Below, one piece after another: positions 23,901 to 37,046 of a DNA stretch of 64,000 nt. The stretch's first letter is position 1. Each line of letters begins with the position of its first letter. This DNA is from Pyrenopolyporus hunteri (lineage: Eukaryota > Ascomycota > Sordariomycetes > Xylariales > Hypoxylaceae), in NCBI GenBank assembly GCA_902806595.1, contig CADCXC010000010.1:496001-560000 (forward strand). Reading direction: 5' to 3'. Made by a program: the position numbers and the translations under genes. The notes beneath the pieces are model-generated. The model was not told the DNA's origin, did not search any database, and worked only from the letters and a program-made list of their open reading frames with translations.

Positions 23901-26900
23901 GATTCAGCTCCCAAACTTGCGAGGAGTAAGGTTTGCCGGGGTTATATACTGCGCCATGCCCCCATATTAGGTCACTTACATAGATATTCCGTAGCTTTTC
24001 TGAGTACTTGGGTAGACAGAGTGGTGCCGAGCATGATTAGTTGATTGGTCTACAACAGGCTTATCCTCGACCATCTCCCCCGAGAGTGAGGGGCACGTTA
24101 CTTCTCTATGACTAACGAAAGGACTAGGTGTTTAGGATGAACGCGTAACTATGAAGCGAAGTAGACGGAAAGAGAGACTGGCAGGATAAATGCAGTGAAA
24201 CGCAAGGATCAACAGGTTGAACCTCTTAGGATACCAGTGGGTGCCTGGACTTCAACGTAATGATGGGTATTATAAGGCTAGGTATCTAGAGGTCATCTAC
24301 ATAAAGGCGTAGTGCACCTATGTAACCGGGACCCGCTAGAAAGCAGAATATAAGGCGTCATCGGGCGGGTGTTTAATGCTTCCCAGCCCCGGTTGTGCGA
24401 CGGCACGGCTGCCGATAATGGCTGTAACAATCGCTTCTTGGTGACACGCACAGGCCCTATTTTAACATCTGCGAGATCAAACATTGTGGGTTGGGTACCT
24501 ACTATTTAAGGGGACCTGAAGAGCGCTGTTCTAACACTCGTCTTTCGGTAGGTAGGTACCTGCTAGCGAGGATTATATCTACCTACTTAGATGCAGGGTG
24601 GGGTATCTAAACAGTAAGGCGATAGGCTTGGTTGCAGAGACATTAGCACTGAACCCCCTTTTAAGTTCGGATGTTATAGGGCTACCACTAGCGGTGTGGC
24701 ATTATTGACCTGGAAATTAGGTACCTATACTACTTTATTTGTGCGCTGAGAGAAAGGGGAGTTAGCTTTCCGACGAAACCGTAAGCTCATAATCGTAAAA
24801 AAAAAAGATTTAAAAATAAAATAGCTTATCTTGTCCGGATAACTACATGTGATATGCTTCGAATAGACAAGGAGATTTTCGGATATCCTCAGAACGTCGT
24901 CCCTGCTATCCAACATACCTACCTGCTTTTCTTGTTACTATATAGTAGTAACGAAGGCTTGTATGTGGGGAGCGATGGCCCATGTTTTGGCCTCACAATT
25001 GAATGAATACAAAAGACCTTAGCCAGTACACCATTAAGATGAATCAAGATGAAGTCAGATGGGATTGGCTAGGTAGAGCTTGAATCGGTAGGATGCGGAT
25101 GAGCTGTCCCGCGGGGTGCGGAAGCACAGCAGCTGTGGAAGCAATCAATCAATTCAATCACGCCTTAACCCTTCAGTTAACCAGCAACCCGCCATGCCGG
25201 TATCGTCGCCCTTTTCTTCGACTGGCTGGCTCTTGGGGATGCCGTCTCTCATCGAATGCCGCGCATCTCTCCTATTCAAGCAAGCATCTAGACGTAGCCG
25301 TTTTCTGGCTGTCTAGTTGATATCGCGTCATATTTTCTCAACTTCTTTTAACCTAGCCGTAAAATGGGTTATTGTTATACGCCAGCGGCCGTTGATAACC
25401 CTGCTCGGGCGTAAGTCTCATCTGTGTGAGGGAAGCCTGCTTCGTAGTATGCGATGATATGATCTGATCAGACCCTCAAAACATGCATGTGCAAATGCTA
25501 TAGTAGTTCTCGTGCTAACGTGTGGAGGCCTATGCACAAACTTGGCCGACCCCCAGGACGGATGGATGGGTGGATTGGTAGATGGAACAAGAAGGTGTGT
25601 TCTGCGTACTATGTAGCGAAAGGCTCTAAGGCAAGGTGAAGCGCAGCCCAGTTGCCGATTGACGTGATGATGGCGATGGCGATGGAGAGGGACGCAATAA
25701 GGGGCTGGATCCATTACACATGACACGCATGATAAATTGATTTTCGAGTCGTGTAAGACCGCGTCAGAAGAGCTTGATTGGCCAAGAACTATCGATGATT
25801 CAGTTTGACTGGCGCGACATATGCCTTGTATTCTTGCAGATTTCCGTGGGCTGAAATGGCGACACTAGCCCGAATAAAAGGACCCCTGTCCAGATTTTCC
25901 CTTCGCGGTTCCGTGCGAACAGGCGAAGGATCTGCTCCGGTATGGTATATAGTGAGGTCTCAAAATGAGCCGATGGCATGGACTGTGTAGAGTATACTGT
26001 GACTGGGGAAAGGGTATTATAGGTATTATTCTAATTAGCCCCTCTTGGGAGCTGCTATTAGACGGTTCGATGACGGCGGCATAGACTCCTAACATGTTCT
26101 TTTTTGGTGCGCATTGAGTATTGCTTCTTAACCGAAGGCTTGGTGGATATGTAGGGCTAATTGGCCGAAGACAGATCTGCGGTAATCATATCCAAATGCT
26201 ATTGTAAGCCTGTCGTATGCTGTGCTCATTACTCAGTGCCGTGCCTTCGAGAAACCAACTGATAGAGGTAGCATGTGCCGCGCTCTTCGTAGCTGAGTCC
26301 AATGAAGACATAATTCTTACGCTTTACTTGGCTTCCGACGAACAGACGCAACTTGAAAGGAGGAAATAATAAAATAATGCTAGTAAGTGTTCCCGCCTTG
26401 TTATATTAATCGGCGCATGTAGATATAGAGGAGGGTCTGTTCACGTCAGAAAAGTTACGGCAATGTGGTAATAAGGTAGATATCGCGTACCTAGGTACCT
26501 CCTATATACATGTATCCTAGGTACCTATATATGTATTTTGTACCTTGGTACATACATGTACGGTAAAGCTCGCACAAACACAGTGCGACCTTGACTCAAA
26601 CCACTGACGCCTCCGCTATTTCCTCATATTAATTTAGATCGAAACTTAGGTACTTTCCGTCGCGCCCAGTGCCACCCGAGGCCATCTCACTGTGGCGCTT
26701 TGCTACCTACCCACCTACCTACAATTCCGAGCACTGTATGTATTTTAGGGGTACCCAGGGCTGCCAGGTAGTGTAGCATACGGACTTATAACACGAAGCT
26801 TACGCCTTCAGGGTTAAAGTGGAATGCCACTCCCCATACCCGAATCATCGTGCCCTGGTCGTACCTAATGGCATAATTCCAAGATGTTCATTCGATGATG

Positions 26901-29900
26901 TTGGCAAGCTACATAGTACATACCTAGGTAGGTATCAACTATGTACGTGCATGTATGTAGGTAAGGTACTTAGTCGCTGCAAATTACTGGCTTTTCCCAT
27001 CCACGGGATGCGGCCGACACAAACGGCCAACTGCCCTAAAGATTAGCATTACGTGCATGCGCCTATCAAATCTCGGGCTCTTGAGCTCTGGGTGTTACAA
27101 TGCATTATGCACCCAAGGGTATGTAGGGGCCTATACTGAGGACGCCCCTACCAAACCAAACAAATAAGTACGTCGGCCAGCCGGTCGCGACGAGAAGGTC
27201 TTGACCTTAAGGTGGAAGCTGCCTATGACCACCAAATACAATTCGATCGAAAGAGGATGTAGCCAATCCGGGTTCAAATACGTATGTCAGTTTAAACAAA
27301 CATTGAATAGAAGTCCTGGATGTAGCATCATGTACCTTGGGTTGTTAGGCAGGCAGGTAAACATGCAAATTTCCATCTGCATTATGTAGCATCCATTATT
27401 GGACTCGATATTCAGACGGTCTACCACGAAAGTGTGTGTACGGTTGCTTTCCGTGGCCGCGACGGGAAACGTACATTGACGGCAGCCTTCCACATTGGCA
27501 TTGATATCGACGTCGTCAGCATTATGTTCATTGGACCGCTGCGAATAGGCGGTCTGATATCTAACAACAATCACGGTTTGATTGTTTACTGGCTGCCAAA
27601 CAATGTACGCTGAAAAGACGGTCCAAATATCGTCTCGCAATCACGAGAAGCTGAAAAGTTTTGGAATATGTAAGTACCTGGGTTTCAGTTAGCTACCGCC
27701 CAGATATAACGAGGCTTATACGTTGAATACACACCTACGAATATGCTAAGTACCTATCGTACGTGGAGGGTGGTGTAGACTGCGTACACCGTGCACATGT
27801 AGGTGTATCTTATATAGGTAGGTACATGGATTTCCAAAAGATCTTGTTGAGTCCTAATATATAGCGGAGAAAACAAAAAAAAAAAAAAGTACAAGGTACA
27901 AGCATTAGACTAGACCGTGTGTCAGAGAAGAGACGAGGAAAATAAGGGAAGAAAAAATAATAGGAAGATATAGGAGAGTACATGATTTGCTGGGGGGCAC
28001 GCAAGTAAGCCACATGTGGTAAAGTGGTAGGGAAAGTAGTAAAGTACCTGCAAGGCGGCCGCAACCAACTTGAGCCAAACCTTAGCCAACCTTTAGCAGA
28101 TGCTCAAATCTCATAGGCTGTCGCGAGCGCGGTACCTTGCTAGGCTTATCCCGGTCCTGGTTTCTAGGTGTTAGAGCCCTGGGCCCTTGTAAGCTGGATG
28201 TACTGAAGCCACTCTGCTAAGAGGTACCTAACTAGTAGGCTTTGTACCTGTGGGTGCTTTTTTTTTTCCCCTTCGCTCTTACGCCGTTTCTACTTTTACG
28301 TGGATGCTCTGACCCGCGCTGGGACCGGGTGTCTTAAAAGTACCTACCTGTTAAACCAATCCATCTCTTCCAATCCTTTTTCATCTCCTCCATCCTCCTC
28401 CAACTTGAGGCCATCTCCTACTCTCTCCTTCCTTTCCTCGTCCTCTTCATCCGATCCATTCATTTCCTCCTCCTCAATACTCATCCTTACCATCATCTCC
28501 TTTATCCACTCCAAGGAGGAAAGGAGGAGAGAGAATCCTGGGCCTTTACGATAGCGCAAGACGAAAAGGGTAGGGCCGAGATATAATAGCTGAAGAGAGA
28601 GAAAAGGGAGAGACGCAAGTCAAATAGATGAAGAGAGAAGCAAAAAGGGCTCTTTTTGCTTTAGAACGCCGATAATTCTGTCCTCTTCAGATATCCTTCC
28701 AGGTAATACTCAATTATTCTTGGAATTCGAATTCCTCAGCCCTTATTTGACTAGGAATCCCTCCATGACCACTATCTCCCTCCCCTCCTAAACTCGATCC
28801 CGCTCATCAACTCCCTGCGTCCATCCCGCGGTTGACTCCCTCTCCCATTGCTCTCCCATTCCTCAGCCAAAACCATTACCACCGCTACCACCGCCCTTTT
28901 GCCTCCCGCCCTCCGCCTAATAGCAACCCCCCCGCCAAGGAGAGGAGTCTTGTCTGGCTTGCTGGACAGACACAAGGCAATCGGTTCTCCTAATTCTCCT
29001 TCGTGCCAACGGTACCAGGAATCTGACTCTGGCTCATCACAATCGCTCCAGAAGAATACCGGTAAATAGACTCGGCGCGGGTCTGCTACCGATTCGAGGA
29101 TCTCACCGACGAGCCCTACATGAACCCGGTCGCTCGACTATAATACGTTAGAAGCGTGCAAGTGCAGAGGTACGTCTGAAATAGCGCAAGGTCCCAAGCA
29201 CGACGAGGGGGAAAGGGGTTGCAAGGTGTGTATATGCGAAGACTCGACAGATTCTGATATTGTCTCCTCCCTGCGCAGGTACATGCCGACGGTCCACCTA
29301 CAGTGTTCCAACGGTGTACTCGGACACTCACGCACGCTTCAATTCGCCGTCGAGAAGAGACGCTTGCCCTCGTGGGACTCGTTAACTCGCTGTTCCCACC
29401 ACCAATTCAGTCAGGAATCGTCTAATTTCCTCTGATTAATCGTGGCGGTAAGGGAGACCCTTCTTCAGCGAAAATTATAACACAGACCAACGTCATTTTG
29501 TATGCACGTATGCTGCATTAAATACTCCATCGAGGATCAATTGCCTACCAGACGTCTCGCCGCGTGCCAGGAACAGATCCCCACAGATTGTCGGTCGAAT
29601 CAGAATGCCTAGCGTTCTGCCCCTGATCGTGTGGTTCCAGAAGGCCGTGCCCTGATCCGTCTGGTCTGGCTTTGGTCCACGATGTCTCTCCTGGTCTCAA
29701 TTGGGTTCCTGGTTCCTGACGCTAATTCGCTTTCCACTCCAGAGCCTTTCACTTGACGTCTCTTTTTAACGACCGCCTCTCCGGCCCTCTCACCTCGACA
29801 TTTTACCGTCCTTCCGCAGCCATTCGGCCACAGTCATTCCTTAGTCTTTCTATTATTATTTTTTTTTTTCGCTGCATACAGTTCACCACGCTCATTAATA

Positions 29901-30108
29901 TCGTAATAATCGTGTGTGGTTCGTCCAGCCGGAATAGTACACTCTTTCGACTCCTACCTGTGACGGCCACCCCTAATACACTCCTTCTCAGCATCAAGAT
30001 TCCTGGAGAACCTAATCGTCGCTCTTTTGAAGAACACATCTCAGCACTGAGCTCGCACTGCGATACGAATCCTTATCACAGTCTCTATCACTCAATTAGT
30101 CCATCGTC
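20986..30108. other. Gene-free region, right part of the gene desert and long upstream region of the cyclin gene
   Basis: About 9 kb without a gene I can support. Short frames have no family resemblance and no consistent splice continuation. TACCTAGGTA-type motifs recur (about 22039, 22739, 23606, 24548, 26486 and 26918). Pyrimidine-rich stretches at 28340-28510 and 28750-28920 face the cyclin gene and may be part of its promoter or a long leader. Unannotated non-coding RNAs cannot be excluded; no tRNA or 5S rRNA pattern was found by eye. Confidence 0.5.
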
Positions 30109-31426
30109 ATGGCGTACTCTACATCAGGAGACTGCGGCTACTTCGTCGAATCCGACGAGCCTCGACAACCCCGGATAAGCATGAAAGATGCAGCAAAGAT
30201 GTTGGCTAGAAATAGACAAGAAATGATAGCCAACGAATTGTCCCGCCTCGCCGGCGATGAGTATCTGGAGGATATCATGCAGCACATGAGGCACATGGAG
30301 GTTGGTACACCCGGGCCCCTGGTCCTATTTTCGCCATGTCTCTCCCCTCCTATCTCTACTGGGACTCCGCTTGGCTTAGGAACTCCATGGCTAACGATCG
30401 GAGCAGGACGAGACGTTGCCCGATGCCAACTTGATCGATATGCAGCGAGAGATTCAATGGTTCATGAGGCCTTACCTGATCGACTTCCTGATCGAGGCCC
30501 ATGCTGCCTTCGCACTCTTACCCGAGACCCTATTCTTGACGGTGAATTTGTTAGACCGATACTGTTCAAAGCGGGTAGTGTATAAACAGCACTATCAGTT
30601 AGTCGGATGTGCCGCTCTTCTCATTGCTGCCAAGTACGGTGACAAGAAAGACCGCGTACCTCAGATCAACGAGCTGAACAATATGTGTTGCGGTTTGTAC
30701 GATTCCGGAATGTTCACCCAGATGGAAATGCACGTGCTCAACACGCTCGAATGGACCATCGGACACCCTACTGTCGACTTCTTTACCCAACTCATTGTCG
30801 CCGATGAGGCAGATGACCGTGAAGTAGAGCACATGGCTGCCTACCTATGCGAAATCGCGTTGTACCACCGGGATTTTGTTTCGACCAAACCGTCGATAAT
30901 GGCGCGTGCCTCACTTGCTCTCGCACGTGCTATACTGGGACGACCGGAAGTCAACGATGGGGAATGGGATCATGTAGAGAATGTCACGGTCCTTGCACTT
31001 TCTCAACACCTCCATCAGCCGTCGGTAACTCTATCAAGGAAATACTCGTCACATCACCTGTCCCGTGTTTCCGGAAAGCTTGCCGAGTTTCTGGCCCAGC
31101 AGGCAGCTATTTCTCGACGGGCACAAGGACCACCTTCTCCTCCGGCAGAGGCTACTTTGTCATCGCAGCATTCTAGCATCTACAGCACCCCGCAGAAAGG
31201 TCACGGTGCCGTCATGGGTGTTGCGGACGGATATTTGACACCTCCCATCACGCCTGATGGCGTCGGTTTCGGTGTTGCGGATCCAATGAACAAGTACGTC
31301 CCACCTCGGTGCCCGGTCACTCCTACGCCTCAACCCCCAAGTATGGCCGGGTATTCGCATCAGTCTGCTACGCAGCAGTACTCTACTTATTCGCACGAGG
31401 AATGCAGTGGACCGATGGTCTCTTAA
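30109..31426 (+). CDS. G1/S-specific cyclin (Cln/Puc1-type)
   Basis: Cyclin that would activate the Cdc28/Cdc2-type kinase at the G1/S transition. Two exons, 30109-30300 and 30407-31426 (106-nt intron, GTTGGT donor, GCTAAC branch, GCAG acceptor), joining HME to DETLPDAN; 403 aa. The cyclin box (about residues 60-190) shows MQREIQWFMRPYLIDFLIEAH, LFLTVNLLDRYCSKR, YQLVGCAALLIAAKYGDKK and EMHVLNTLEWTIGHPT. A second helical repeat follows to about 290. The C-terminal 110 residues are Pro/Ser/Thr-rich with TPQK, TPPITPD and PVTPTP, likely CDK sites and degradation signals as in other G1 cyclins. Start is the ATG before YSTSGDCGYF. A very long upstream region fits a highly regulated gene. Confidence 0.92.
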
Positions 31427-33082
31427 TAATTATCGCAGCGTGGTCAGCGCCTCGACGAATTTTCAGTAGTTTCACCCATCAATTCTAACAAGACCGCCAA
31501 CCACCTGTTTTAAGATAATCGCATGGATGTGTATCATTGGAAGAGAAAAGATTGTTGCATAATTGACGGTTCAGGCTCATTCTCCATGGCATCAGCGATT
31601 TGTTTGATTTTTAAAAAAATTTTCCTTTCTCAGTCATACCCATTGAGCGTGCCATTGTTACGTTACGTCAACCACCGAAGCGAACGATTGTCGACCAAAA
31701 AAAAACTGATTTCTCCTTTCTGTGTTTCCGGGCGTTTTTCACTATCGATCCGAGGACAGAAGACGACGCCCCAAATTGCAACACGAGAGGCCCGGAGCGT
31801 TCAGAGGGGCAATACATAAACGTGAGGCTGTATCTGGAGAAAAAAAAAGAGGCAATTTGTGAGCAGCTGTGGAGCATGACGGGAATGGGAGGGCATATGT
31901 GCACAGTGGTGCTCTTTTGCGAGTGAGCAGCTCGCCGACTACTTTCGGGACATCGAATGACCCCAAGTCCCAGCGTCGCGTAGTCGAGGAAATGTGGAAG
32001 CAACATTGCGGTGTGCCACACGATGATACGCGGTTAGACTCCCCCTCATTGGGTGAGCCTCTTAATTCTTGTGGAGGACGTTTGCTGTGGAATATCCCTG
32101 GCATTTTAGACGATGCTTTGCATGGCCTTTCATTCTCATCGTCAACTCTTATGTCAAATAGTATGCCCGCCGCAGCCGTAAATAAAATGAAAAAGGGTAA
32201 AAACCTCTGTAAAGCCCTCTGGGGTGTTTCTCTTAAGGTTCTCGCGCTGTCTGATCGAGTCATACGGCCTAGGTCACTTCGGTTCCATCAAGTCTTAGGA
32301 CATCATTCCCGACTTAGGACCTCTTTCTAAGGCGTGTCTGTCTTATGGACTATATAGACAGAACAACGCCACCCAGTTATTGTTTAGGTATTCACTCCAC
32401 ATTCCTAATGCTTAGAAGGCCCACCGATTTCCTATAAGGCCATCAGTTAATGCATGCCGGGGGCTCCCGTCCCACACCGAAGCAGCGATATGTATTCCGA
32501 TCTGTAGTGCAATGACATGAAGCGCTCAATGGACTAATTCCTTCCTATCGGCGTGTCATCGAGCCTTGTCAGTCCGTCACAACTGAGCTTACGTAGTAGA
32601 TGGCAGTTTTTTGCATCCCGACTTTCGCTCGCTAAAGGATGGGGTAGGGTGGCCAGGGCTGATCTTAGGTTCGTATATGTCTTGGGCATTCTAGGACATG
32701 TTAAGTAGGTAGTCAACTCCACTGGAGAAGAATATTCATCACCCAGCACTGGTTTGCTCGAGAAATCCACCTAGGATTCAACCAGATGAGAGCAGGTCGC
32801 TAAACCAGTTGGCAGTAAGAGAAAACCACAGCCCCCAACGATGTGCCCGGAAGCCTCCAGATGCCGCCCTTGTCTCGCCTTCTCTTGGTTGCCTGATGAG
32901 GCACCTAAGGCAAGCCATCTAGGACAATAAGGGGCGCCAAGCATATACTCACGTTGAACTCATGTTAAAATACGAACCAATTCTCAGCAAGAGACGACAG
33001 GTACCTAGGGGCCCAACGTCAATCGAAGCCGTGGAAAACATATAATACATACTACCTGGGCACGATAAATAGGTGATAGATA
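31427..33082. other. Intergenic region after the cyclin gene
   Basis: Same-strand gap. Overlapping open frames on both strands at 31742-32330 have no recognisable motif and no partner exons, so they are not called. The first part probably holds the cyclin 3' UTR. Confidence 0.45.
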
Positions 33083-34084
33083 ATGTCACATCAGCTAGGA
33101 ACGGATACCTCGCAAAGCGAGAACACAGCCGCGCCGCTGCAGTTGGGGAAATATATCCGGCTTGCCACCAACCCATCCGCCCACGACTTAGCCCAGCCAA
33201 CCCAGCCCCAAGACGGTAGATCGTCCCCGGTCCTGAGGAGAGACCGTAGGAATCGCATCCTCATATTCAACGGCTGTTTTAACCCGCCGCACCGCGGCCA
33301 CCTGGCGCATCTGAAGCACGCCTTCCACCACAGCGGTGAGGACCTCAACATCGTCGGCGCTATCGTCCTAGTTGCAGGCGACCACTACCTACGATGGAAG
33401 TACGGCACGCAATCTAACGCGCTACTGCTATCGGAGGCGCAACGCGTGCGGCTCTGGAAAGCCGAGCTTGCGCAGGCGGGGGCGAAGGCGGAAGTTGTGG
33501 GAGAGGATGCTGAGGCCGCCCCAGCCAACTGGTGCTGGGTGCTATCCGAGACGCTCTGGTTTCGTGACGGGCAGAACCTCGAGAGGCTGTTCCGCCGCGA
33601 CAAGCTCGACGTCGAATTCGCCCGGCTCGCGGGCGGAGACAAGGTTAGCATAGCGGCGGTAGAGCACCGCACTTGGGGATGTCCCATCACTATCACGACT
33701 GACATTAGCCGGCCGGTCGACTTCTATTGCAGTGACGACTCGGACGTCCCCACGCATCCGGAGGCGTTGAATAATCACGGGCCGTGGAGGCAGATGGTAA
33801 CCGCCTCGCATCAAGACAAAAGAGCTGTCTGGGTGTGCGAGTCGCAAACGCGCGGAGGCACCGTCCGCTTCGTCGCTAGTTATCCCCACGAGCGCGTCGA
33901 TCCGAAACTGAGCTCGACTATGGTGCGCGAGATCGTAGCCGCCGCTAGGAACCAGCCGCTCAGCGTCGGCCAGCTTGAGAGCAAGCTACAAGGCGTAACG
34001 CTAAGCCCGGGATTGCTAGCACAATTTATTCAAGATGCGAACGGTGAGACTACAAGACTAAGACAAACACACGGATATAGATAG
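33083..34084 (+). CDS. Cytidylyltransferase/NMN-adenylyltransferase-like protein
   Basis: Single exon, 333 aa, nucleotidyltransferase alpha/beta-phosphodiesterase fold. Near residue 60 ILIFNGCFNPPHRGHLAHL contains the GxFxPxHxGH nucleotide-binding signature (HRGH). Near the C-terminus LSSTMVREIV is the ISSTxxR-type motif that binds the triphosphate. These motifs define NMNAT/CTP-transferase-like enzymes. The central part (VSIAAVEHRTWGCPITITTD, ENLERLFRRD) differs from canonical NMNAT, and fungal genomes carry several such paralogues, so the true substrate is not known. Start is the first ATG (MSHQLGTDTS), followed by about 50 low-complexity residues. It is convergent with RPS2. Confidence 0.78.
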   Translation: MSHQLGTDTSQSENTAAPLQLGKYIRLATNPSAHDLAQPTQPQDGRSSPVLRRDRRNRILIFNGCFNPPHRGHLAHLKHAFHHSGEDLNIVGAIVLVAGDHYLRWKYGTQSNALLLSEAQRVRLWKAELAQAGAKAEVVGEDAEAAPANWCWVLSETLWFRDGQNLERLFRRDKLDVEFARLAGGDKVSIAAVEHRTWGCPITITTDISRPVDFYCSDDSDVPTHPEALNNHGPWRQMVTASHQDKRAVWVCESQTRGGTVRFVASYPHERVDPKLSSTMVREIVAAARNQPLSVGQLESKLQGVTLSPGLLAQFIQDANGETTRLRQTHGYR

Positions 34085-35705
34085 TAGGTACGGATGGGAG
34101 CAAAGGCGGACAGAGAGGAGGGTCCAATGAGGTGGCAGGACCCGATCGGACTGGTTGTGATACTAGTCGGCCCAGCCATTGTTTAAGTCCAGCATCACAA
34201 GCATGGTGCCCGATTACCTACCTACCTACCTTTGCTATACGGGTTATGACCAGGATTGGGGTCCGCCGTCCTTTGACTTTGGCTTAGGGAAGTACAAGCT
34301 GGATTTAGTCCCGGAATATACGCTCGTGAACCTATAGCGCCATCGTTGGGAGCCGACGTAGTCACTTGGTCCTGACCATTCGGTTACTAGGAGTTACACC
34401 AGAGCCTCCGTCCAAGTTTAAACCCGTCGTGGTACCTCGACTCGGGGCGACATCTCCTGGATGTAGTAGGCTGGTAGGCGATCCTAGCGAAAGATCACTA
34501 GGCGTCCGATTCCTCTAGTTATGGTGTCTTAAGTCCATATCCATGGGTCAAATAGCCCATATCCGCATCAGGCGAAGGGAACGTAGTGTCGCCGGACAAT
34601 CCTCTACCGTGGCGGCCAACTCATCGACCAATAAGACTTAAGACGAGGGTTCGTAGAAGCTAGAAGGATTCTTCCATCGAACCTACCCCTGGTGGACATT
34701 GCCCTGACACTGCTTTTCCGCGCCGGCTGCGTGAAGGCCGTCAATGGCGAACGAAAACTAATGGAAAACTGAGGGCTAAGTCCGCGAGGTCCCCTGATCA
34801 GATCCGTCGGGTGTGGTGAGAATTGCAAGACTAGGTACCCAACCTACTAATGTTCAAGTCAATAGACAAGCATTAAATCTCGTCACTGTCCGGCGCTTGA
34901 CTATTATCTGTACCTATTACCTGTACTATTTACAACCGTCTATTTTCGAGAAAGTGTAGCCTATGATACAATCTTGGGCTCAGTCCCTAGGGGATATCCA
35001 ACGAGAGCCAAGATTATGGCCTAAAAGGGGGTTGTGGTTGGATTAGTTACAAACCCGAGCCAAGGGATAAGCCCAAGAGCACCAAGACGACAATGGCTTG
35101 AGCTGGGAGGAGCTGGGAGGACACTGGTATAAACATAAAACTCGACCTGCCTACCAGTTTAAGTGACGTCGGACTCGCGTGTTATTACTTTGCCTATCGT
35201 CTATCCCCTAACACTTCAATACGGGTCGACGTGGGTTTCTATACTATATTTGCGGGCCGAGGGACGTATTGAGGGGATAACCCATAGCATTACTTACGGT
35301 GTATATCGCTTCCTTACTCGTCGTCTCGTTTCTCTCCTCTAGAAGACGCAGAAGACTTATATTTCCGGCCCCTAACGTCCGATTTCTACAACCGGCGAGT
35401 TATAGTCGAAGCTGAGCTTGGTAGCATGTAAAACGTCGTAAGTATCTGGATTCCAGGTTAGCCTGAACCTTGTTCACGCATGTAACATAACCAGGCCGTT
35501 TGTCGTGGGAGTTCACAATCGAGGTATGAGATCTTTACTAGTTACGCAACCTTGGTTACTTAGGTATGTAGGATGTGAATTCGTTCAGAATAGAGCTGCC
35601 ATTTTTGCTACCTTAGTCTGGTCATCAGCCTGATGCCCGCCTACCCGGCACCGATGCAATGAGAAATCAAGAACGAGTCTACGCCATATGCCCAGAATTC
35701 CGCAA
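34085..35705. other. Convergent intergenic region
   Basis: Between the 3' ends of the nucleotidyltransferase-like gene and RPS2. No gene supported. A few short direct repeats (CTACCTACCTACC near 34217; GGAGCTGGGAGG near 35106) were seen. Confidence 0.45.
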
Positions 35706-36657
35706 TTAATATCGCTTTCCTTCTCGAAGAGTATCCGCGTACTCTTCCAACGGGCTTCGGATCAGCTTCGTCTCGGACCAAAGATTGGGCGTCAAGAATC
35801 CATAGGTGTTGGAGATAGCGGCAAAGGTGGCTTTCAGTGTGTTCTCGAGGGTTTTGGTCGATCCGGAAGACGATGTGTAGGCGTCCTCGATACCGGCGAG
35901 TTGCAGGAGACGCTTGACGGCCGGAGAGGCGACGATCTGGGTACCGCGAGGGGCGGGGATAAGCTATAAATAGCATTAGCATGCGCGGGCCTCCCAGCAT
36001 TTTCATTGGCGCATTAGACATACTCGGACGGTGACGGAACCGCACTTTCCGCTCTCCTTGACGGGCAGAGAGTGGGGGAGACCAAGGTTGGTGCCCCAGT
36101 AACCACGTCGGACGGGAATGACGCTGAGCTTAGCGATGATGATGGCGGCGCGAATAGCAGTGGCAACTTCCTTGGAGGTCTTAATGCCGAGGCCGACGTG
36201 GCCCTCGGAGTCACCAATGATGACGATGGCCTTGAATCGTGTTCGCTGACCGGCGCGGGTTTGCTTCTGGACGGGCTTGATCTATTATACGGCATCGTGG
36301 TTAGCAATTGCTCCGAACGAGACCTCGGCCGGGCTCATTGCTTATTTCGTGGAAAACAATAAAAGTAAAAAGGAACGTGAATAGTACCTTCATGACCTCG
36401 TCCTTGAGCTTGGGCAAGAAGAAGTCCACGATCTGATACTCCTTGATGGGGAGAGAGTGTAGGTAGATCTCCTCCATGCTCTTGATCTTGCCATTCTTCA
36501 CGAGACGGCCCAGCTTGGTAACAGGCATCCACTCCTTCTCGCTGTCCTTGGCGCCACCGCGTCGACCACGGCCACGGCCACGGCCACGACCACGATCGCC
36601 TCCTCGGTCGCCTCGCGAACCGAAACCACCTCCGCGTGCACCGCCTCGGTCAGCCAT
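35706..36657 (-). CDS. RPS2: 40S ribosomal protein uS5 (RPS2)
   Basis: Structural protein of the small ribosomal subunit near the mRNA entry channel and decoding site. Exons on the minus strand are 36657-36388, 36281-36024 and 35963-35706, joined in phase 0, giving 261 aa, the normal length. Introns are 106 and 60 nt. The N-terminus is a Gly/Arg repeat (RGRGRGRGRGRR), typical of eukaryotic uS5 and a target of arginine methylation. Exon 1 ends KEWMPVTKLGRLV...LKDEVMK. Exon 2 carries KPVQKQTRAGQRTRFKA and the S5 double-stranded-RNA-binding fold. Exon 3 begins LIPAPRGTQIVASPAVKRLLQLAGIEDAYT. Transcribed away from the AT-rich element at 37 kb, 390 bp upstream. Confidence 0.97.
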
Positions 36658-37046
36658 GTTGAACTGTTCGTGAGACCGTTGGCTGTCGTAGAAATAAGTC
36701 GTTAGTAAGTTGGTGGGCGCAATGCGAATCTACCGAGAATCGAGTCCTTCGTGGTCGCCGCGGTTGGGGATTGACCAAGGTTCGAAAGTTGGGAATTTTT
36801 GCGGTGGAGGGGCTTTACAATTTTCGATTTTCGATCTTGGGTTTGTGCGAGAATTGGCCCCAGCCGACGTGGCCCGTGCGCACCTGCATCCAGTGCTAAA
36901 CTACATGTACCTAGGTACCTACCTATGTTTATAAGATAAGCATGTACCTACGTATACATCCCTAGAGGTATCCAGGTACATACGTATATGTAGGTTAGGT
37001 ACGTGTGGGTACATGTATCCGTGAACCTTCCAGCGGGGTACTTATT
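36658..37046. promoter_or_regulatory. RPS2 upstream region
   Basis: Short region between the RPS2 start and the AT-rich composite element. It contains two TACCTAGGTA-type clusters (about 36905-36925 and 36975-37015) next to the element. The promoter role is inferred from position. Confidence 0.45.

Noticed and set aside
27287..27640. 117-codon minus-strand frame in the gene desert
   Set aside because: No recognisable domain or signal peptide and no neighbouring exon.
31742..32330. Overlapping open frames on both strands (153 and 173 codons) after the cyclin gene
   Set aside because: No motif, no splice-compatible neighbours and both strands open at once, as expected by chance in moderately GC-rich DNA.
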